From: Eutrophosalina sp902522775
GTDB lineage: Bacteria; Bacteroidota; Bacteroidia; Flavobacteriales; Flavobacteriaceae
Direction of reading: 5' to 3'
Length of the DNA: 64,000 nucleotides
Assembly: GCA_902522775.1 (NCBI GenBank)
Contig: CABYWQ010000001.1
Location: 62,001-126,000 of the forward strand
The translations under genes were made by a program, and so were the position numbers. Of this stretch, positions 8,471-16,689 are shown one piece after another. The notes beneath the pieces are model-generated. The model did no database searches and was not told the origin of the DNA. It saw only the letters and a list, made by a program, of their open reading frames with translations. Within the stretch, counting starts at the first letter, position 1. Each line of letters begins with the position of its first letter.

Positions 8471-9481
8471 ATGTATAATTCAAAAATTTCCGGGTTGGGG
8501 TTTTATTTGCCTGAGAATATAGTTACCAATAATGACTTAGAAAAAATAATGGATACAAGTGATAACTGGATAAAAGAAAGAACTGGTATCGAAGAGAGGA
8601 GGTGGGTTAAAAGTGATTCGGAAGACACTACATCAGTAATGGGATTCAAAGCTGCAAAATTAGCTATAAGTGATGCTAATTTAAAAAATAAAGATATTGA
8701 TTTTATAATTTTTGCTACTCTAAGTCCTGATTACTTTTTTCCGGGTTCTGGGGTAATGGTTCAGGAAATGATGGATATTAGCACAATTGGATCACTAGAT
8801 GTAAGAAATCAGTGTTCGGGATTTATTTATGGACTTTCAATTGCTGATCAATATATTAAAACTGGAATGTTTAAAAATATTTTAGTAATTGGCTCTGAAA
8901 CCCATAGTCCAGGTCTAGATAAAACAACTAGAGGGAGAGGTGTTTCCGTAATTTTTGGTGATGGTGCTGGAGCAGCAGTTGTATCTAGGGAATTAGATAA
9001 ATCAAAGGGAATATTATCAACTCATTTACACTCACAAGGTAAATACGCTAAAGAGTTATCCGTTATTTCGCCAGGGATGGGTACAAGATGGGTCACAGAT
9101 ATTTTAAAAGATAATGATCCAGATGATGAAAGTTATTTACCGTATATGAACGGACAATTTGTTTTTAAAAATGCAATTGTCAGGTTTTCTGAAGTTATAA
9201 ATGAGGCTTTACAAAAAAACAATTTAACAAAAAATGATATTAAACTTCTTATTCCTCATCAGGCAAATTTAAGAATTTCTCAATTTGTTCAAAGGAGTTT
9301 TAAGCTCCAGAATAATCAGATTTTTAATAATATTTCAAAGTATGGTAATACCACAGCAGCCTCAATACCTATTGCATTAGCGGAGGCATATCAAGCAAAT
9401 TTGATCAATAAAGGCGATATTATAATTTTAGCTGCTTTTGGAAGTGGATTTACTTGGGGAAGTGCTTTGATTAAGTGGTGA
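8471..9481 (+). CDS. fabH: 3-oxoacyl-ACP synthase III (KAS III)
   Basis: Condenses an acyl-CoA primer with malonyl-ACP to start fatty acid synthesis. The 336 residues carry the thiolase-fold catalytic triad Cys115 (VRNQCSGF), His263 (IPHQANLR) and Asn293 (SKYGNTTAAS). Such enzymes in this phylum often occur in several copies and may prime branched-chain or other specialised acyl synthesis, so this may not be the main copy. It does not sit with acpP, fabF or plsX, which weakens assignment to the core pathway. The last 54 bases overlap the 3' end of the converging symporter gene, so both C termini are coded on opposite strands of the same DNA. Confidence 0.9.
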   Translation: MYNSKISGLGFYLPENIVTNNDLEKIMDTSDNWIKERTGIEERRWVKSDSEDTTSVMGFKAAKLAISDANLKNKDIDFIIFATLSPDYFFPGSGVMVQEMMDISTIGSLDVRNQCSGFIYGLSIADQYIKTGMFKNILVIGSETHSPGLDKTTRGRGVSVIFGDGAGAAVVSRELDKSKGILSTHLHSQGKYAKELSVISPGMGTRWVTDILKDNDPDDESYLPYMNGQFVFKNAIVRFSEVINEALQKNNLTKNDIKLLIPHQANLRISQFVQRSFKLQNNQIFNNISKYGNTTAASIPIALAEAYQANLINKGDIIILAAFGSGFTWGSALIKW

Positions 9482-10933
9482 TTTTCTAATCAAAAATAAT
9501 CCTATAAATGTAATTAAACCATTGATAGGTAATAATTCATAACCAATAACGTATCCTCCTATATATTCAGGTGGAATTCTTCCAATGAAAATCACTATAA
9601 TTACCGAAGCAATACACACTAATATGCTCATTTTGTCATTAATTTTATAATTAGTCAAAATTCCAAATGAAAATAAACCAAGTAATGGCCCATAAGTATA
9701 TCCAGCTACAGTTAATAATCCATCAATTACATTAGTGTCTAGTAAATTTTTATAAGAAATAATTACAAAAGCTAAAATTAAGCTCATTAAAATATGAATT
9801 TGAACTCTAATAGTTTTTTTTGATTTTTCATCTTTTTTTGAAATATCAAGAAAATCGACACAAAAGGATGTTGTAAGTGATGTTAAAGCACTATCTGCAC
9901 TGCTGTATGCAGCCGCAATTAAACCCAAAAGGAATACTATCCCCATTACTATTCCAAGATCTGAATTCAGAGCAATTTCAGGAAATAAAAGGTCTGTATT
10001 TTCACTGCCATTTAAAATAGGAATAGAAACACCAATTTCTCTGGAGTATATGAAAAGTAAACATCCTAATACTAAAAAAATAAAAGTTATAAATACTAAA
10101 ATTAAGCTAAAAACTATCATATTTTTTTTGGCTTCAGAGAGTGTTTTACAAGTTAAGTTCTTTTGCATCATATCTTGATCAAGCCCTGTCATACATATAG
10201 TTATAAAAATTCCTCCTACAAAAGACTTAATAAAATGATTTCTTTCCAAAATGTTATCAAAAACAAAAATTTTTGAATAATCTGAAAATTCATCTGAGCT
10301 AATAAAATCTCCTAAAGACCAGTCTAGACTTTTGTTTATTAGATATATTGAGAGAAAAACTGAAAGAATCATCAAGAAAGTTTGAAGAGTATCAGTCCAC
10401 ACTACAGTCTTAATTCCTCCTCTAAAAGTATATATCCAAATTAAAAATATGGAAATACAAACAGTAATTTCAAATGGTATCTTCCAAGAGTCGAATACAA
10501 AAGCTTGTAAAACGATTGCTACTAAATATAAACGAAATGCAGCACCTAAAATCCTTGAAATAAAGAAAAATAATGCACCAGATATGTGTGATACAAATCC
10601 AAACCTGGCTCCAAGGTATTCATAAATAGATGTAACATTATTTCTGTAGTAAATAGGTAGTAAAATCAATGCAACGATTAAATAGCCAAACAAGTAGCCA
10701 AGTACAACTTGAAAATAGGTAAAGTTTGAAACTCCAACATCGCCAGGCACCGAAATAAAAGTGATACCTGAAAGTGATGCTCCAATCATTCCAAAAGCAA
10801 CTACAAACCAAGGTGATTCTTTATCACCTGTGAAGAAAGTAGTATTATTTTCTTTACCCTTAGTTAGACCTGATATTATAAAAAGTACTAAAAAGTAACT
10901 CGTAATAACAAAAAAAATTAATGACTCTGACAT
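9428..10933 (-). CDS. Sodium:solute symporter family (SSS) transporter
   Basis: Inner-membrane transporter of 501 residues with about 13 hydrophobic helices, starting at residues 3-21. The family signature region is visible in GASLSGITFISVPGDVG (residues 51-67) and RILGAAFRLYLVA (residues 126-138). GLIAAAYSSADSALTSLTTS, near residue 340, is the typical Na+-binding helix with its Ser pair. The substrate cannot be told from sequence; sugars, amino acids, carboxylates or vitamins are all known in the family. The last 18 residues, Ser/Thr/Lys-rich, are coded antisense to fabH. A TAnnTTTG box lies 17 bases before the ATG. Confidence 0.9.
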   Translation of the reverse strand: MSESLIFFVITSYFLVLFIISGLTKGKENNTTFFTGDKESPWFVVAFGMIGASLSGITFISVPGDVGVSNFTYFQVVLGYLFGYLIVALILLPIYYRNNVTSIYEYLGARFGFVSHISGALFFFISRILGAAFRLYLVAIVLQAFVFDSWKIPFEITVCISIFLIWIYTFRGGIKTVVWTDTLQTFLMILSVFLSIYLINKSLDWSLGDFISSDEFSDYSKIFVFDNILERNHFIKSFVGGIFITICMTGLDQDMMQKNLTCKTLSEAKKNMIVFSLILVFITFIFLVLGCLLFIYSREIGVSIPILNGSENTDLLFPEIALNSDLGIVMGIVFLLGLIAAAYSSADSALTSLTTSFCVDFLDISKKDEKSKKTIRVQIHILMSLILAFVIISYKNLLDTNVIDGLLTVAGYTYGPLLGLFSFGILTNYKINDKMSILVCIASVIIVIFIGRIPPEYIGGYVIGYELLPINGLITFIGLFLIRKSPLNQSTSPSKSTSKSS

Positions 10934-10950
10934 CTTTGCAGCAAAGAAAC

Positions 10951-10958
10951 CAAATATA
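10951..10958 (-). promoter_or_regulatory. -7 promoter element before the SSS transporter gene
   Basis: Minus strand TATATTTG, an exact TAnnTTTG match ending 17 bases before the symporter ATG, in the divergent gap with recR. No clear -33 element is seen. Confidence 0.5.
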
Positions 10959-10999
10959 ATAATTTATGATGCTATCTTAGCATATGTTTAAATTGTAAA

Positions 11000-11617
11000 A
11001 TGAATATTCCATCAAAAATTTTAGAGAATGCTGTAAGTGAAATTTCAAGATTGCCTGGGATAGGAAAAAGTACAGCTTTGAGATTAGCTCTTCATTTAGT
11101 AAAATCAAATTCCTCTGATATAAAAGATTTAGTTAAATCTATTGAATCCTTGCACAATAATTTAAAATCATGTAACACTTGTTATAATCTTTCAGATTCA
11201 GACATATGTGATATTTGTAAAAGTAATTTAAGGGATGACTCTTTAATTTGCGTGGTTGAGGATATTAGAGATATAATGGCGATTGAAAATACTAGTCAAT
11301 TTAAAGGATTATATCATGTTTTAAATGGAAAAATTTCACCAATTGAGGGTATTGGTCCAAGTGATCTTACAATTCAAGAGTTAATTGATAGGATTAAAAA
11401 TAAAAAAATTAAAGAAGTAATTTTTGCTTTGAGTGCAACCATGGAAGGTGATACTACAAGCTATTATATTTATAAAAAAATAAGCAACCTAAGTGTTAAA
11501 TTTTCAACAATAGCTAGAGGTGTTTCAATTGGAGATAATCTTGAATATACTGATGAAATCACTTTAGCACGAAGTATATTAAAAAGAGTTCCATACGAAC
11601 AATTCTCTAAAGATTAA
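11000..11617 (+). CDS. recR: Recombination mediator protein RecR
   Basis: Part of the RecFOR pathway, which loads RecA at gaps in DNA. The 205 residues show the usual order: a helix-hairpin-helix (RLPGIGKSTALRLALHLV, residues 17-34), a four-Cys zinc finger (C58, C61, C70, C73) and a Toprim domain with VVEDIRD (E87) and later SATMEGDTTSYYI. Length is normal for RecR. The gene is divergent from the symporter and 37 bases upstream of the E2 gene, which has its own promoter elements. Confidence 0.96.
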   Translation: MNIPSKILENAVSEISRLPGIGKSTALRLALHLVKSNSSDIKDLVKSIESLHNNLKSCNTCYNLSDSDICDICKSNLRDDSLICVVEDIRDIMAIENTSQFKGLYHVLNGKISPIEGIGPSDLTIQELIDRIKNKKIKEVIFALSATMEGDTTSYYIYKKISNLSVKFSTIARGVSIGDNLEYTDEITLARSILKRVPYEQFSKD

Positions 11618-11633
11618 ATAATCATTAATAGTA

Positions 11634-11650
11634 TATATTTGATATTTTTG
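11634..11650 (+). promoter_or_regulatory. Two overlapping -7 elements before the E2 gene
   Basis: TATATTTG (11634-11641) and TATTTTTG (11643-11650) both match TAnnTTTG exactly. The second ends 4 bases before the ATG, which predicts a leaderless transcript; the first would give a leader of only a few bases. Confidence 0.55.
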
Positions 11651-11654
11651 CAAT

Positions 11655-12929
11655 ATGGCCGATCAAAAAATATATGATTTGATATTACCTAAGATGGGTG
11701 AGAGTGTAGATGAAGCTACAATTGTAAATTGGTTAAAAAATGTTGGTGACTTCATTAATGTTGATGATTTTGTTGTTGAAATAGCAACAGATAAAGTTGA
11801 TTCTGAAGTACCAAGTGATGTAAGTGGTAAGATAATTGAATTATGCCACAAAGTTAACGATGTCGTAAAGGTAGGTGAAACAATTTGCAGAATTGAATTA
11901 AATGAATCATCAAACAACAATCAAGAACCAGATTTAATTGATGAAATTCCAAATATAGAGTTATTAAGTGAAGAAAATAAAAACGAAGAACTATTATCGA
12001 ACGAAATTTCTAAACCATTGAAAGTTAAAAATCAAAAATATATTTCCCCGCTTGTAAGAAGTATTGCTTTAAAAGAAAACATAAGTGAGGATGAATTGTT
12101 AAAAATAAGTGGTTCTGGTAAAGATGGAAGAATAACTAAAAATGATGTGTTAAAGCATATTAAATTGTCTAACAATTTTGAATATAATAAAAACTCTAAT
12201 CCAAAATCATTTTTTGAAGATAAATCTACAATAAGAGATTTGACAAGAATGGAAAAGATTCTTGCTGAACATATGGTTAATAGTAGAAAAACTTCTCCTC
12301 ATGTTCAATCTTTTATTGAATTGGATGTAACTAGTCTTTGGGATTGGAGGGATAGTGTTAAAGTTGAGTTTTTAAAAAAAGAAAATAATAAATTAACCAT
12401 TACCCATGTTTTTATCAAAGTTGTAGCTGAAGTTTTAAGAGAATTTCCAATTCTTAATTCAAGTCTAAAAGATGATAAAATATATACTAAGAATGAGATC
12501 AATATTGGGGTTGCAACTGCTCTTTCAAATGGTAACCTAATTGTCCCTGTTTTAAAGAATTCTGATCAATTAAGTCTGGTTGGAGTAGTAAAAAAAACAA
12601 ATGAATTAATTAAAAAAGCTCGGAATAATAGTTTAAATCCCGATGATGTTGTTGATGGAACATACACGATAACAAATGTTGGAGTTTTTGATACTCTTAC
12701 TGGTATCCCAATTATTAATCAACCTCAGGTAGGTATTCTTGCAATTGGTTCAATATCAAAAAAACCTGCAGTTATTGAAACAGAAAAAGGAGATTTTATT
12801 GGTGTTAGAAGAAAAATGATTTTATGTCATAGCTATGATCACAGAATAATTAACGGTGCAACTGGAGGACTTTTCTTGAAAAGAATCAAGGAAAATATTG
12901 AGAATTGGAATCCAAAAACACAAATTTAA
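11655..12929 (+). CDS. 2-oxo acid dehydrogenase E2 (dihydrolipoyl acyltransferase)
   Basis: Acyl-transfer core of a 2-oxo acid dehydrogenase complex (pyruvate, 2-oxoglutarate or branched-chain type). Domains in order: one lipoyl domain with the lipoylated Lys47 (EIATDKVDSEVPSD), an acidic linker, an E3-binding domain (about residues 129-170) and the catalytic trimer-forming domain. The substrate class is uncertain; single-lipoyl E2s of this phylum are often called branched-chain or odhB-like. The C-terminal motif reads HSYDHRIINGATGG: His396 is present, but the usual Asp of DHRxxDG is Asn400. No E1 or E3 gene is adjacent. The 3' end precedes the exonuclease ATG by 11 bases. Confidence 0.88.
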   Translation: MADQKIYDLILPKMGESVDEATIVNWLKNVGDFINVDDFVVEIATDKVDSEVPSDVSGKIIELCHKVNDVVKVGETICRIELNESSNNNQEPDLIDEIPNIELLSEENKNEELLSNEISKPLKVKNQKYISPLVRSIALKENISEDELLKISGSGKDGRITKNDVLKHIKLSNNFEYNKNSNPKSFFEDKSTIRDLTRMEKILAEHMVNSRKTSPHVQSFIELDVTSLWDWRDSVKVEFLKKENNKLTITHVFIKVVAEVLREFPILNSSLKDDKIYTKNEINIGVATALSNGNLIVPVLKNSDQLSLVGVVKKTNELIKKARNNSLNPDDVVDGTYTITNVGVFDTLTGIPIINQPQVGILAIGSISKKPAVIETEKGDFIGVRRKMILCHSYDHRIINGATGGLFLKRIKENIENWNPKTQI

Positions 12930-12940
12930 AAGAATTGCTA

Positions 12941-13723
12941 ATGTCTTTTTTAAAAAATTTAACAAAGTCTATTTGTTTCTTTGATCTAGAAACAACAGGT
13001 ATAAGTATTGTAAATGATAGAATTGTAGAAATTTCTGTCTTAAAAATTGAAAAAAATAGTCAAGAAATTTCAAAAACCTGGTTAGTTAATCCAACAATTC
13101 CAATACCTAAAGTAGTCTCTTCCATACATGGAATTACTGATGAAATGGTCAAAGACCAACCAACATTTAAAGATATAGCCGATGAAATATTTTCTTTTAT
13201 GAAAGGTTGTGATTTAGCAGGTTTTAACTCAAATAAATTTGACGTACCCATGTTGGCTGAAGAATTTATAAGAGTTGAAAAGGATTTAGATATATCAAAA
13301 ATAAAATTAATTGACGTACAAAATATTTTTCATAAAAAGGAGAAAAGAACTTTATCTGCAGCATATAAATTTTATTGTAATAAAAATCATGATAATGCTC
13401 ATTCATCAATGTCAGATACTAGAGCAACCTATGAAGTTTTGTTAGCGCAATTAGATAAGTATGAAGATCTTGAACAGAACGTTGATTTTTTATCTAAATT
13501 TTCAACTCAAAAAAAATTCGTTGATTTGGCAGGATTTATTTATTTGAGTTCTGATTTAAAACCAACTTTTTCATTTGGAAAGTACAGAGGAAAAGAAGTT
13601 GAAGAAATTATTCAAACTGATCCAGGATATTTTAGTTGGATACTAAATGCTGATTTTCCGAGATACACTAAGAATGTTTTAAATAAAATTAGATTAAGTA
13701 AGATAAATAATAAAATGTCATGA
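12941..13723 (+). CDS. DEDDh 3'-5' exonuclease with C-terminal DUF3820-like domain
   Basis: Exonuclease of the DNA polymerase III epsilon type, 260 residues. The acidic and histidine residues are all visible: D15 and E17 (FFDLETTG), D101 (FNSNKFDVPML), and H154 and D159 (AHSSMSDTRAT), the DEDDh arrangement. After residue 185 a second segment (FSFGKYRGKEVEEIIQTDPG, YFSWILN) resembles the small DUF3820 domain often joined to such exonucleases. It may act in repair or proofreading, but it is not the dedicated polymerase subunit by any context evidence. The ATG at 12941 was chosen over a TTG at 12905 inside the E2 gene. The stop overlaps the next ATG (ATGA). Confidence 0.88.
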   Translation: MSFLKNLTKSICFFDLETTGISIVNDRIVEISVLKIEKNSQEISKTWLVNPTIPIPKVVSSIHGITDEMVKDQPTFKDIADEIFSFMKGCDLAGFNSNKFDVPMLAEEFIRVEKDLDISKIKLIDVQNIFHKKEKRTLSAAYKFYCNKNHDNAHSSMSDTRATYEVLLAQLDKYEDLEQNVDFLSKFSTQKKFVDLAGFIYLSSDLKPTFSFGKYRGKEVEEIIQTDPGYFSWILNADFPRYTKNVLNKIRLSKINNKMS

Positions 13724-14331
13724 AAATTATTTGCGTCGGTCAAAATTATTTGAATCATATTAAAGAACTAAATTCAAAAAGAAATAAATCACCTATCCTT
13801 TTTTTAAAGCCTGATTCAAGTATTATTCAAAAAAACCAACCCTTTTTTATTCCTGAATTTTCAAAAGAAATTCACTATGAAGCTGAAATCATTTTAAAGT
13901 TTGATAAACTTGGTAAACATATTGACAGAAAATTTTCTAATAAGTATTATAATCAAATATCTCTGGGAATAGATTTTACAGCCAGAGACTTACAAGAAAA
14001 ACTAAAAAAATCAGGTCACCCATGGGAAAAAGCAAAGTCTTTTGACAACTCTGCTGTCATTGGAGATTGGATAGATTTAAATAATTTTCAAGATATAAAT
14101 AATATTAACTTTTGTCTAAAGTTAAATAATGAAATAGTGCAGTCAAGTAATAGTTCTAATATGATTTGGAAAATAGATGATTTAGTTACTGAAGTGTCTA
14201 ATTACTTCACATTGAAAATCGGTGATATTTTATTCACCGGTACACCTGAAGGTGTTGGAAAAGTTAGCATTGGAGATGTTCTGGACGGTTTTCTGGAAGA
14301 AAAGAAAGTTTTTTCAATTAAAATAAAATGA
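13720..14331 (+). CDS. Fumarylacetoacetate hydrolase (FAA) family protein
   Basis: Small FAA-hydrolase-fold protein of 203 residues, a family that hydrolyses or decarboxylates 2-oxo-acid-like compounds (fumarylpyruvate, acylpyruvates, oxaloacetate). The metal ligands are E54 and E56 (HYEAEIILKF) and D85 (GIDFTARDLQ). A downstream catalytic-lid block with KSFDNSAVIGDW and FTGTPEGVGKV is typical of the single-domain bacterial form, such as YcgM. The physiological substrate cannot be assigned. It is coupled by 4-base overlaps to both neighbours, giving an exonuclease-FAA-CinA unit with no obvious shared pathway. Confidence 0.88.
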   Translation: MKIICVGQNYLNHIKELNSKRNKSPILFLKPDSSIIQKNQPFFIPEFSKEIHYEAEIILKFDKLGKHIDRKFSNKYYNQISLGIDFTARDLQEKLKKSGHPWEKAKSFDNSAVIGDWIDLNNFQDINNINFCLKLNNEIVQSSNSSNMIWKIDDLVTEVSNYFTLKIGDILFTGTPEGVGKVSIGDVLDGFLEEKKVFSIKIK

Positions 14332-14795
14332 TTTTAGATAAGATTTTTGATTTTTTTTTAATCAATAACTTTTCACTTTCAACAGTAGAGAGTGTGACAG
14401 GCGGAAAATTATCTAGTACAATAATTAAAAAATCAGGAGCATCAAATTTTTTTAAAGGTTCTTTAGTTACTTACTCAACAGAATCCAAAATAAATATTCT
14501 ACAGATTAATAAAGATTTGTTGTATAATTTTTCACCTGTCAGCAAGGTAATATCACGTGAGATGGTAAAATCGGGAAAAAAAATATTAAATACTGATTAT
14601 TGTATTTCCACCACTGGAAACGCAGGTCCTTTAACCAATGATCAGTATTCAAAAGTTGGTCAAATATTTATTTCAATTGCGACTCCAAAAAAAATAGCTA
14701 CTGAGGAATTATATTTAACTCTACCAAGAGAAGAAATAATTGAAATTATTGTAGAAAAATCACTTAAACTGCTATTAGAAAATCTAGTAGAATAA
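14328..14795 (+). CDS. CinA C-terminal domain protein (PncC-type NMN amidohydrolase)
   Basis: Stand-alone CinA C-terminal domain of 155 residues. In the characterised family member PncC this domain deamidates nicotinamide mononucleotide in NAD recycling. The signature VESVTGG (residues 21-27) stands where family members usually have ESCTGG, so Cys is replaced by Val; STTGNAGP (residues 105-112) matches the usual TTGxAGP. The N-terminal molybdopterin-binding-like domain of full-length CinA is absent, which is common in other bacteria but makes the protein short. It is the last gene of the unit that overlaps upstream, and a promoter for rpmB follows. Confidence 0.85.
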   Translation: MILDKIFDFFLINNFSLSTVESVTGGKLSSTIIKKSGASNFFKGSLVTYSTESKINILQINKDLLYNFSPVSKVISREMVKSGKKILNTDYCISTTGNAGPLTNDQYSKVGQIFISIATPKKIATEELYLTLPREEIIEIIVEKSLKLLLENLVE

Positions 14796-14796
14796 A

Positions 14797-14828
14797 TTTG
14801 TCAATCCTATAAAAAAGTTGTTTATTTG
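14797..14828 (+). promoter_or_regulatory. Promoter of the rpmB operon (-33 and -7)
   Basis: TTTG (14797-14800), a 20-base spacer, then TTTATTTG (14821-14828), which differs from TAnnTTTG at one base. Spacing fits the Bacteroidota sigma-A arrangement. It gives a leader of roughly 15-20 bases before rpmB. Confidence 0.6.
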
Positions 14829-14849
14829 CATCCCTAAAGGCAATATAAA

Positions 14850-15086
14850 ATGTCAAAAATTTGTCAAATATCAGGAAAAAAAGTTCAGTTTGGAAATAAC
14901 GTTTCTAAATCTATAAATAAAACAAAAAGAAGGTTTAACGCCAATATTGTTTCAAAAAAATTTTATATTCCTGATGAGGATAAATGGATTAAACTGAAGG
15001 TTTCCACGTCTGTTTTGAAGACAATTAATAAAAAAGGCATAAGTGCTGTTTTGAAAGAAGCTAAAGAAAAAGGTATTAAACTTTAA
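14850..15086 (+). CDS. rpmB: 50S ribosomal protein L28
   Basis: Large-subunit ribosomal protein, 78 residues, the usual length. The start MSKICQISGKKVQFGNNVSKSINKTKRRF is the L28 pattern (xGKxPxxGNxVSHSxxKTKRxF), and KLKVSTSVLKTINKKG is the conserved C-terminal block. The zinc Cys pair of some L28 proteins is not present, only C5. It opens a three-gene cluster rpmB-rpmG-DUF4295 that, with ftsY next, is typical of Bacteroidota. Confidence 0.97.
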   Translation: MSKICQISGKKVQFGNNVSKSINKTKRRFNANIVSKKFYIPDEDKWIKLKVSTSVLKTINKKGISAVLKEAKEKGIKL

Positions 15087-15090
15087 TATA

Positions 15091-15273
15091 ATGGCTAAAA
15101 AAGGAAATAGAATTCAAGTTATTTTGGAATGCACAGAACATAAAGATTCTGGTAAATCAGGAACATCTAGATATATTTCAACTAAAAATAAGAAGAATTC
15201 ACCTGAAAGATTAGAATTAAAAAAATTCAATCCGATATTAAAAAAATATACAATCCATAAAGAGATTAAATAA
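15091..15273 (+). CDS. rpmG: 50S ribosomal protein L33
   Basis: Large-subunit ribosomal protein of 60 residues, recognised from RIQVILECTEHKDSGKSGTSRYISTKNKKN and the KKFNPILKKYTIHKEIK end. Only one Cys is seen in the region where zinc-binding forms have two CxxC pairs, so this is a zinc-free type. It starts 4 bases after rpmB and its stop overlaps the DUF4295 start (TAATG). Confidence 0.96.
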   Translation: MAKKGNRIQVILECTEHKDSGKSGTSRYISTKNKKNSPERLELKKFNPILKKYTIHKEIK

Positions 15274-15425
15274 TGGCAAAAAAAACTGTTGCTACATTAC
15301 AAACTTCGTCAAAAAAGCTTACTAAAGCCATAAAAATGGTAAAAAGTCCAAAGTCAGGTGCTTATACTTTTTCTGAAGCAATAATGTCTTCCGACCAGGT
15401 AAATGATTGGCTGTCTAAAAAGTAA
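15273..15425 (+). CDS. DUF4295 family small protein
   Basis: Tiny basic protein of 50 residues starting MAKKTVATLQTSSKKLTKAI and ending VNDWLSKK. It matches the DUF4295 family, found in Bacteroidota between rpmG and ftsY and suspected, because of that position and its charge, to be ribosome-associated. That role is inference. Its ATG overlaps the rpmG stop codon by one base, so translation is coupled. It is followed by 55 bases before ftsY. Confidence 0.85.
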   Translation: MAKKTVATLQTSSKKLTKAIKMVKSPKSGAYTFSEAIMSSDQVNDWLSKK

Positions 15426-15468
15426 ATCTTTAAAAGATTTAGTTTCATCTATTTTAAAATTTTATAGC

Positions 15469-15476
15469 TAACTTTC
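15469..15476 (+). promoter_or_regulatory. -7-like element before ftsY
   Basis: TAACTTTC matches TAnnTTTG except for the last base and ends 4 bases before the ftsY ATG, the same geometry as at idi, the E2 gene and lysA. It would give a leaderless transcript. Confidence 0.35.
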
Positions 15477-15480
15477 AGGC

Positions 15481-16689
15481 ATGAATTTTTTTAAAAAGCT
15501 CTTTTCATTTGGAAAGAAACCAGCTAAAGACTTAGATAAAAATGAGATTGATGATTTAAAAAATGAAAAAGTTGAGGAAATTATTCAAAAAGATTCAATT
15601 AAGGAAAAAGTAAAAAAAGATAAACCAGAGCCTGAATCAGATCCTAAACCTGAGCCAGAGCCTAAACTTGAGCCTGATACTGAAATAGAGCCTGAGCCTG
15701 AGCTTAAACCTGAGCCAGAGCCTGAACCAGAAAATAAGGAAGGTTTTTTTAAGAGGTTATTAAAAAAAACAAATAAAAAAAGTTTAGATAAAAGCTTAGA
15801 AAAAACAAGTAATTCTTTTTTTGATAAGATTAAAAAAGCTGTAGTAGGTAAATCAAAGGTTGATGTAGAAGTTTTAGATGAATTAGAAGAAATTCTAATT
15901 ACCTCTGATGTTGGAGTAAAAACTACAATAAAAATAATTGATGCTATTGAATCAAGAGTTGCAAAGGAGAAATACACTAATCCTCAAGAGTTAGATGTAA
16001 TTTTAAAAGAAGAAATTGGAAATATAATTTTTCATGAAAAAAATGATGATTTCAATATAAATGATAAACCATATGTTATTTTAGTTGTTGGTGTTAATGG
16101 AGTAGGAAAAACAACATCCATTGGAAAACTTGCTTCTTTATTCAAATCCCAAGGTTTGTCTGTAATGATTGGAGCAGCAGATACTTTTAGAGCTGCTGCG
16201 ATAGAACAATTAGAAGATTGGGCAACTCGTGCCGGAGTCGAGATTGTAAAACAACAAATGGGTAGTGACCCTGCCTCAGTTTCTTATGATACATTGAATT
16301 CTGCAATTAAAAAAAATAAAGATGTTGTAATCATTGATACCGCAGGTAGATTACATAATAAGATTAATTTAATGAATGAATTATCTAAGATTAGTCGAGT
16401 TTTACAAAAGCTTAATATTAACGCGCCTCACGAGATTTTATTAGTTTTAGATGGTTCTACTGGTCAAAATGCCTATGAACAAGCAAAACAATTCTCTGAA
16501 GCTACTAAAGTGACATCTATGATGGTCACAAAATTAGATGGTACAGCAAAAGGAGGAGTAGTAATTGGAATTTCAGATCAATTAAGTATCCCTATAAAAT
16601 TTATTGGAACTGGTGAATCAATTGAAGATTTAGAAATATTTGATAAGAAAGATTTTGTTGAATCATTCTTTCAAAATAAAATTTTATGA
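15481..16689 (+). CDS. ftsY: Signal recognition particle receptor FtsY
   Basis: SRP-receptor GTPase that delivers translating ribosomes to the inner membrane. The 402 residues divide into a basic N terminus (FFKKLFSFGKK), an acidic Pro-Glu repeat linker (about residues 49-84), the four-helix N domain and the G domain. GTPase motifs: GVNGVGKTT (residues 204-212), DTFRAAAIEQL, DTAGRLHNK and TKLDGTAKGG. The linker takes the place of the acidic A domain of other FtsY proteins. It begins the long plus-strand block and overlaps rimO by 4 bases. Confidence 0.97.
   Translation: MNFFKKLFSFGKKPAKDLDKNEIDDLKNEKVEEIIQKDSIKEKVKKDKPEPESDPKPEPEPKLEPDTEIEPEPELKPEPEPEPENKEGFFKRLLKKTNKKSLDKSLEKTSNSFFDKIKKAVVGKSKVDVEVLDELEEILITSDVGVKTTIKIIDAIESRVAKEKYTNPQELDVILKEEIGNIIFHEKNDDFNINDKPYVILVVGVNGVGKTTSIGKLASLFKSQGLSVMIGAADTFRAAAIEQLEDWATRAGVEIVKQQMGSDPASVSYDTLNSAIKKNKDVVIIDTAGRLHNKINLMNELSKISRVLQKLNINAPHEILLVLDGSTGQNAYEQAKQFSEATKVTSMMVTKLDGTAKGGVVIGISDQLSIPIKFIGTGESIEDLEIFDKKDFVESFFQNKIL
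15625..15732 (+). repeat. Pro-Glu (EP) coding repeat inside ftsY
   Basis: A degenerate hexanucleotide repeat, mostly gag-cct / gaa-cca type units, coding alternating Glu-Pro with Lys-Pro and Asp interruptions over about 36 codons. It forms a stiff acidic linker between the membrane-facing N terminus and the GTPase. Repeat number could vary between strains by slippage. Confidence 0.85.

Noticed and set aside
15585..15977. Ser-Gly-rich open frame on the minus strand
   Set aside because: It is the mirror of the Glu-Pro repeat in ftsY; the low-complexity product and the clear sense gene show it is not real.
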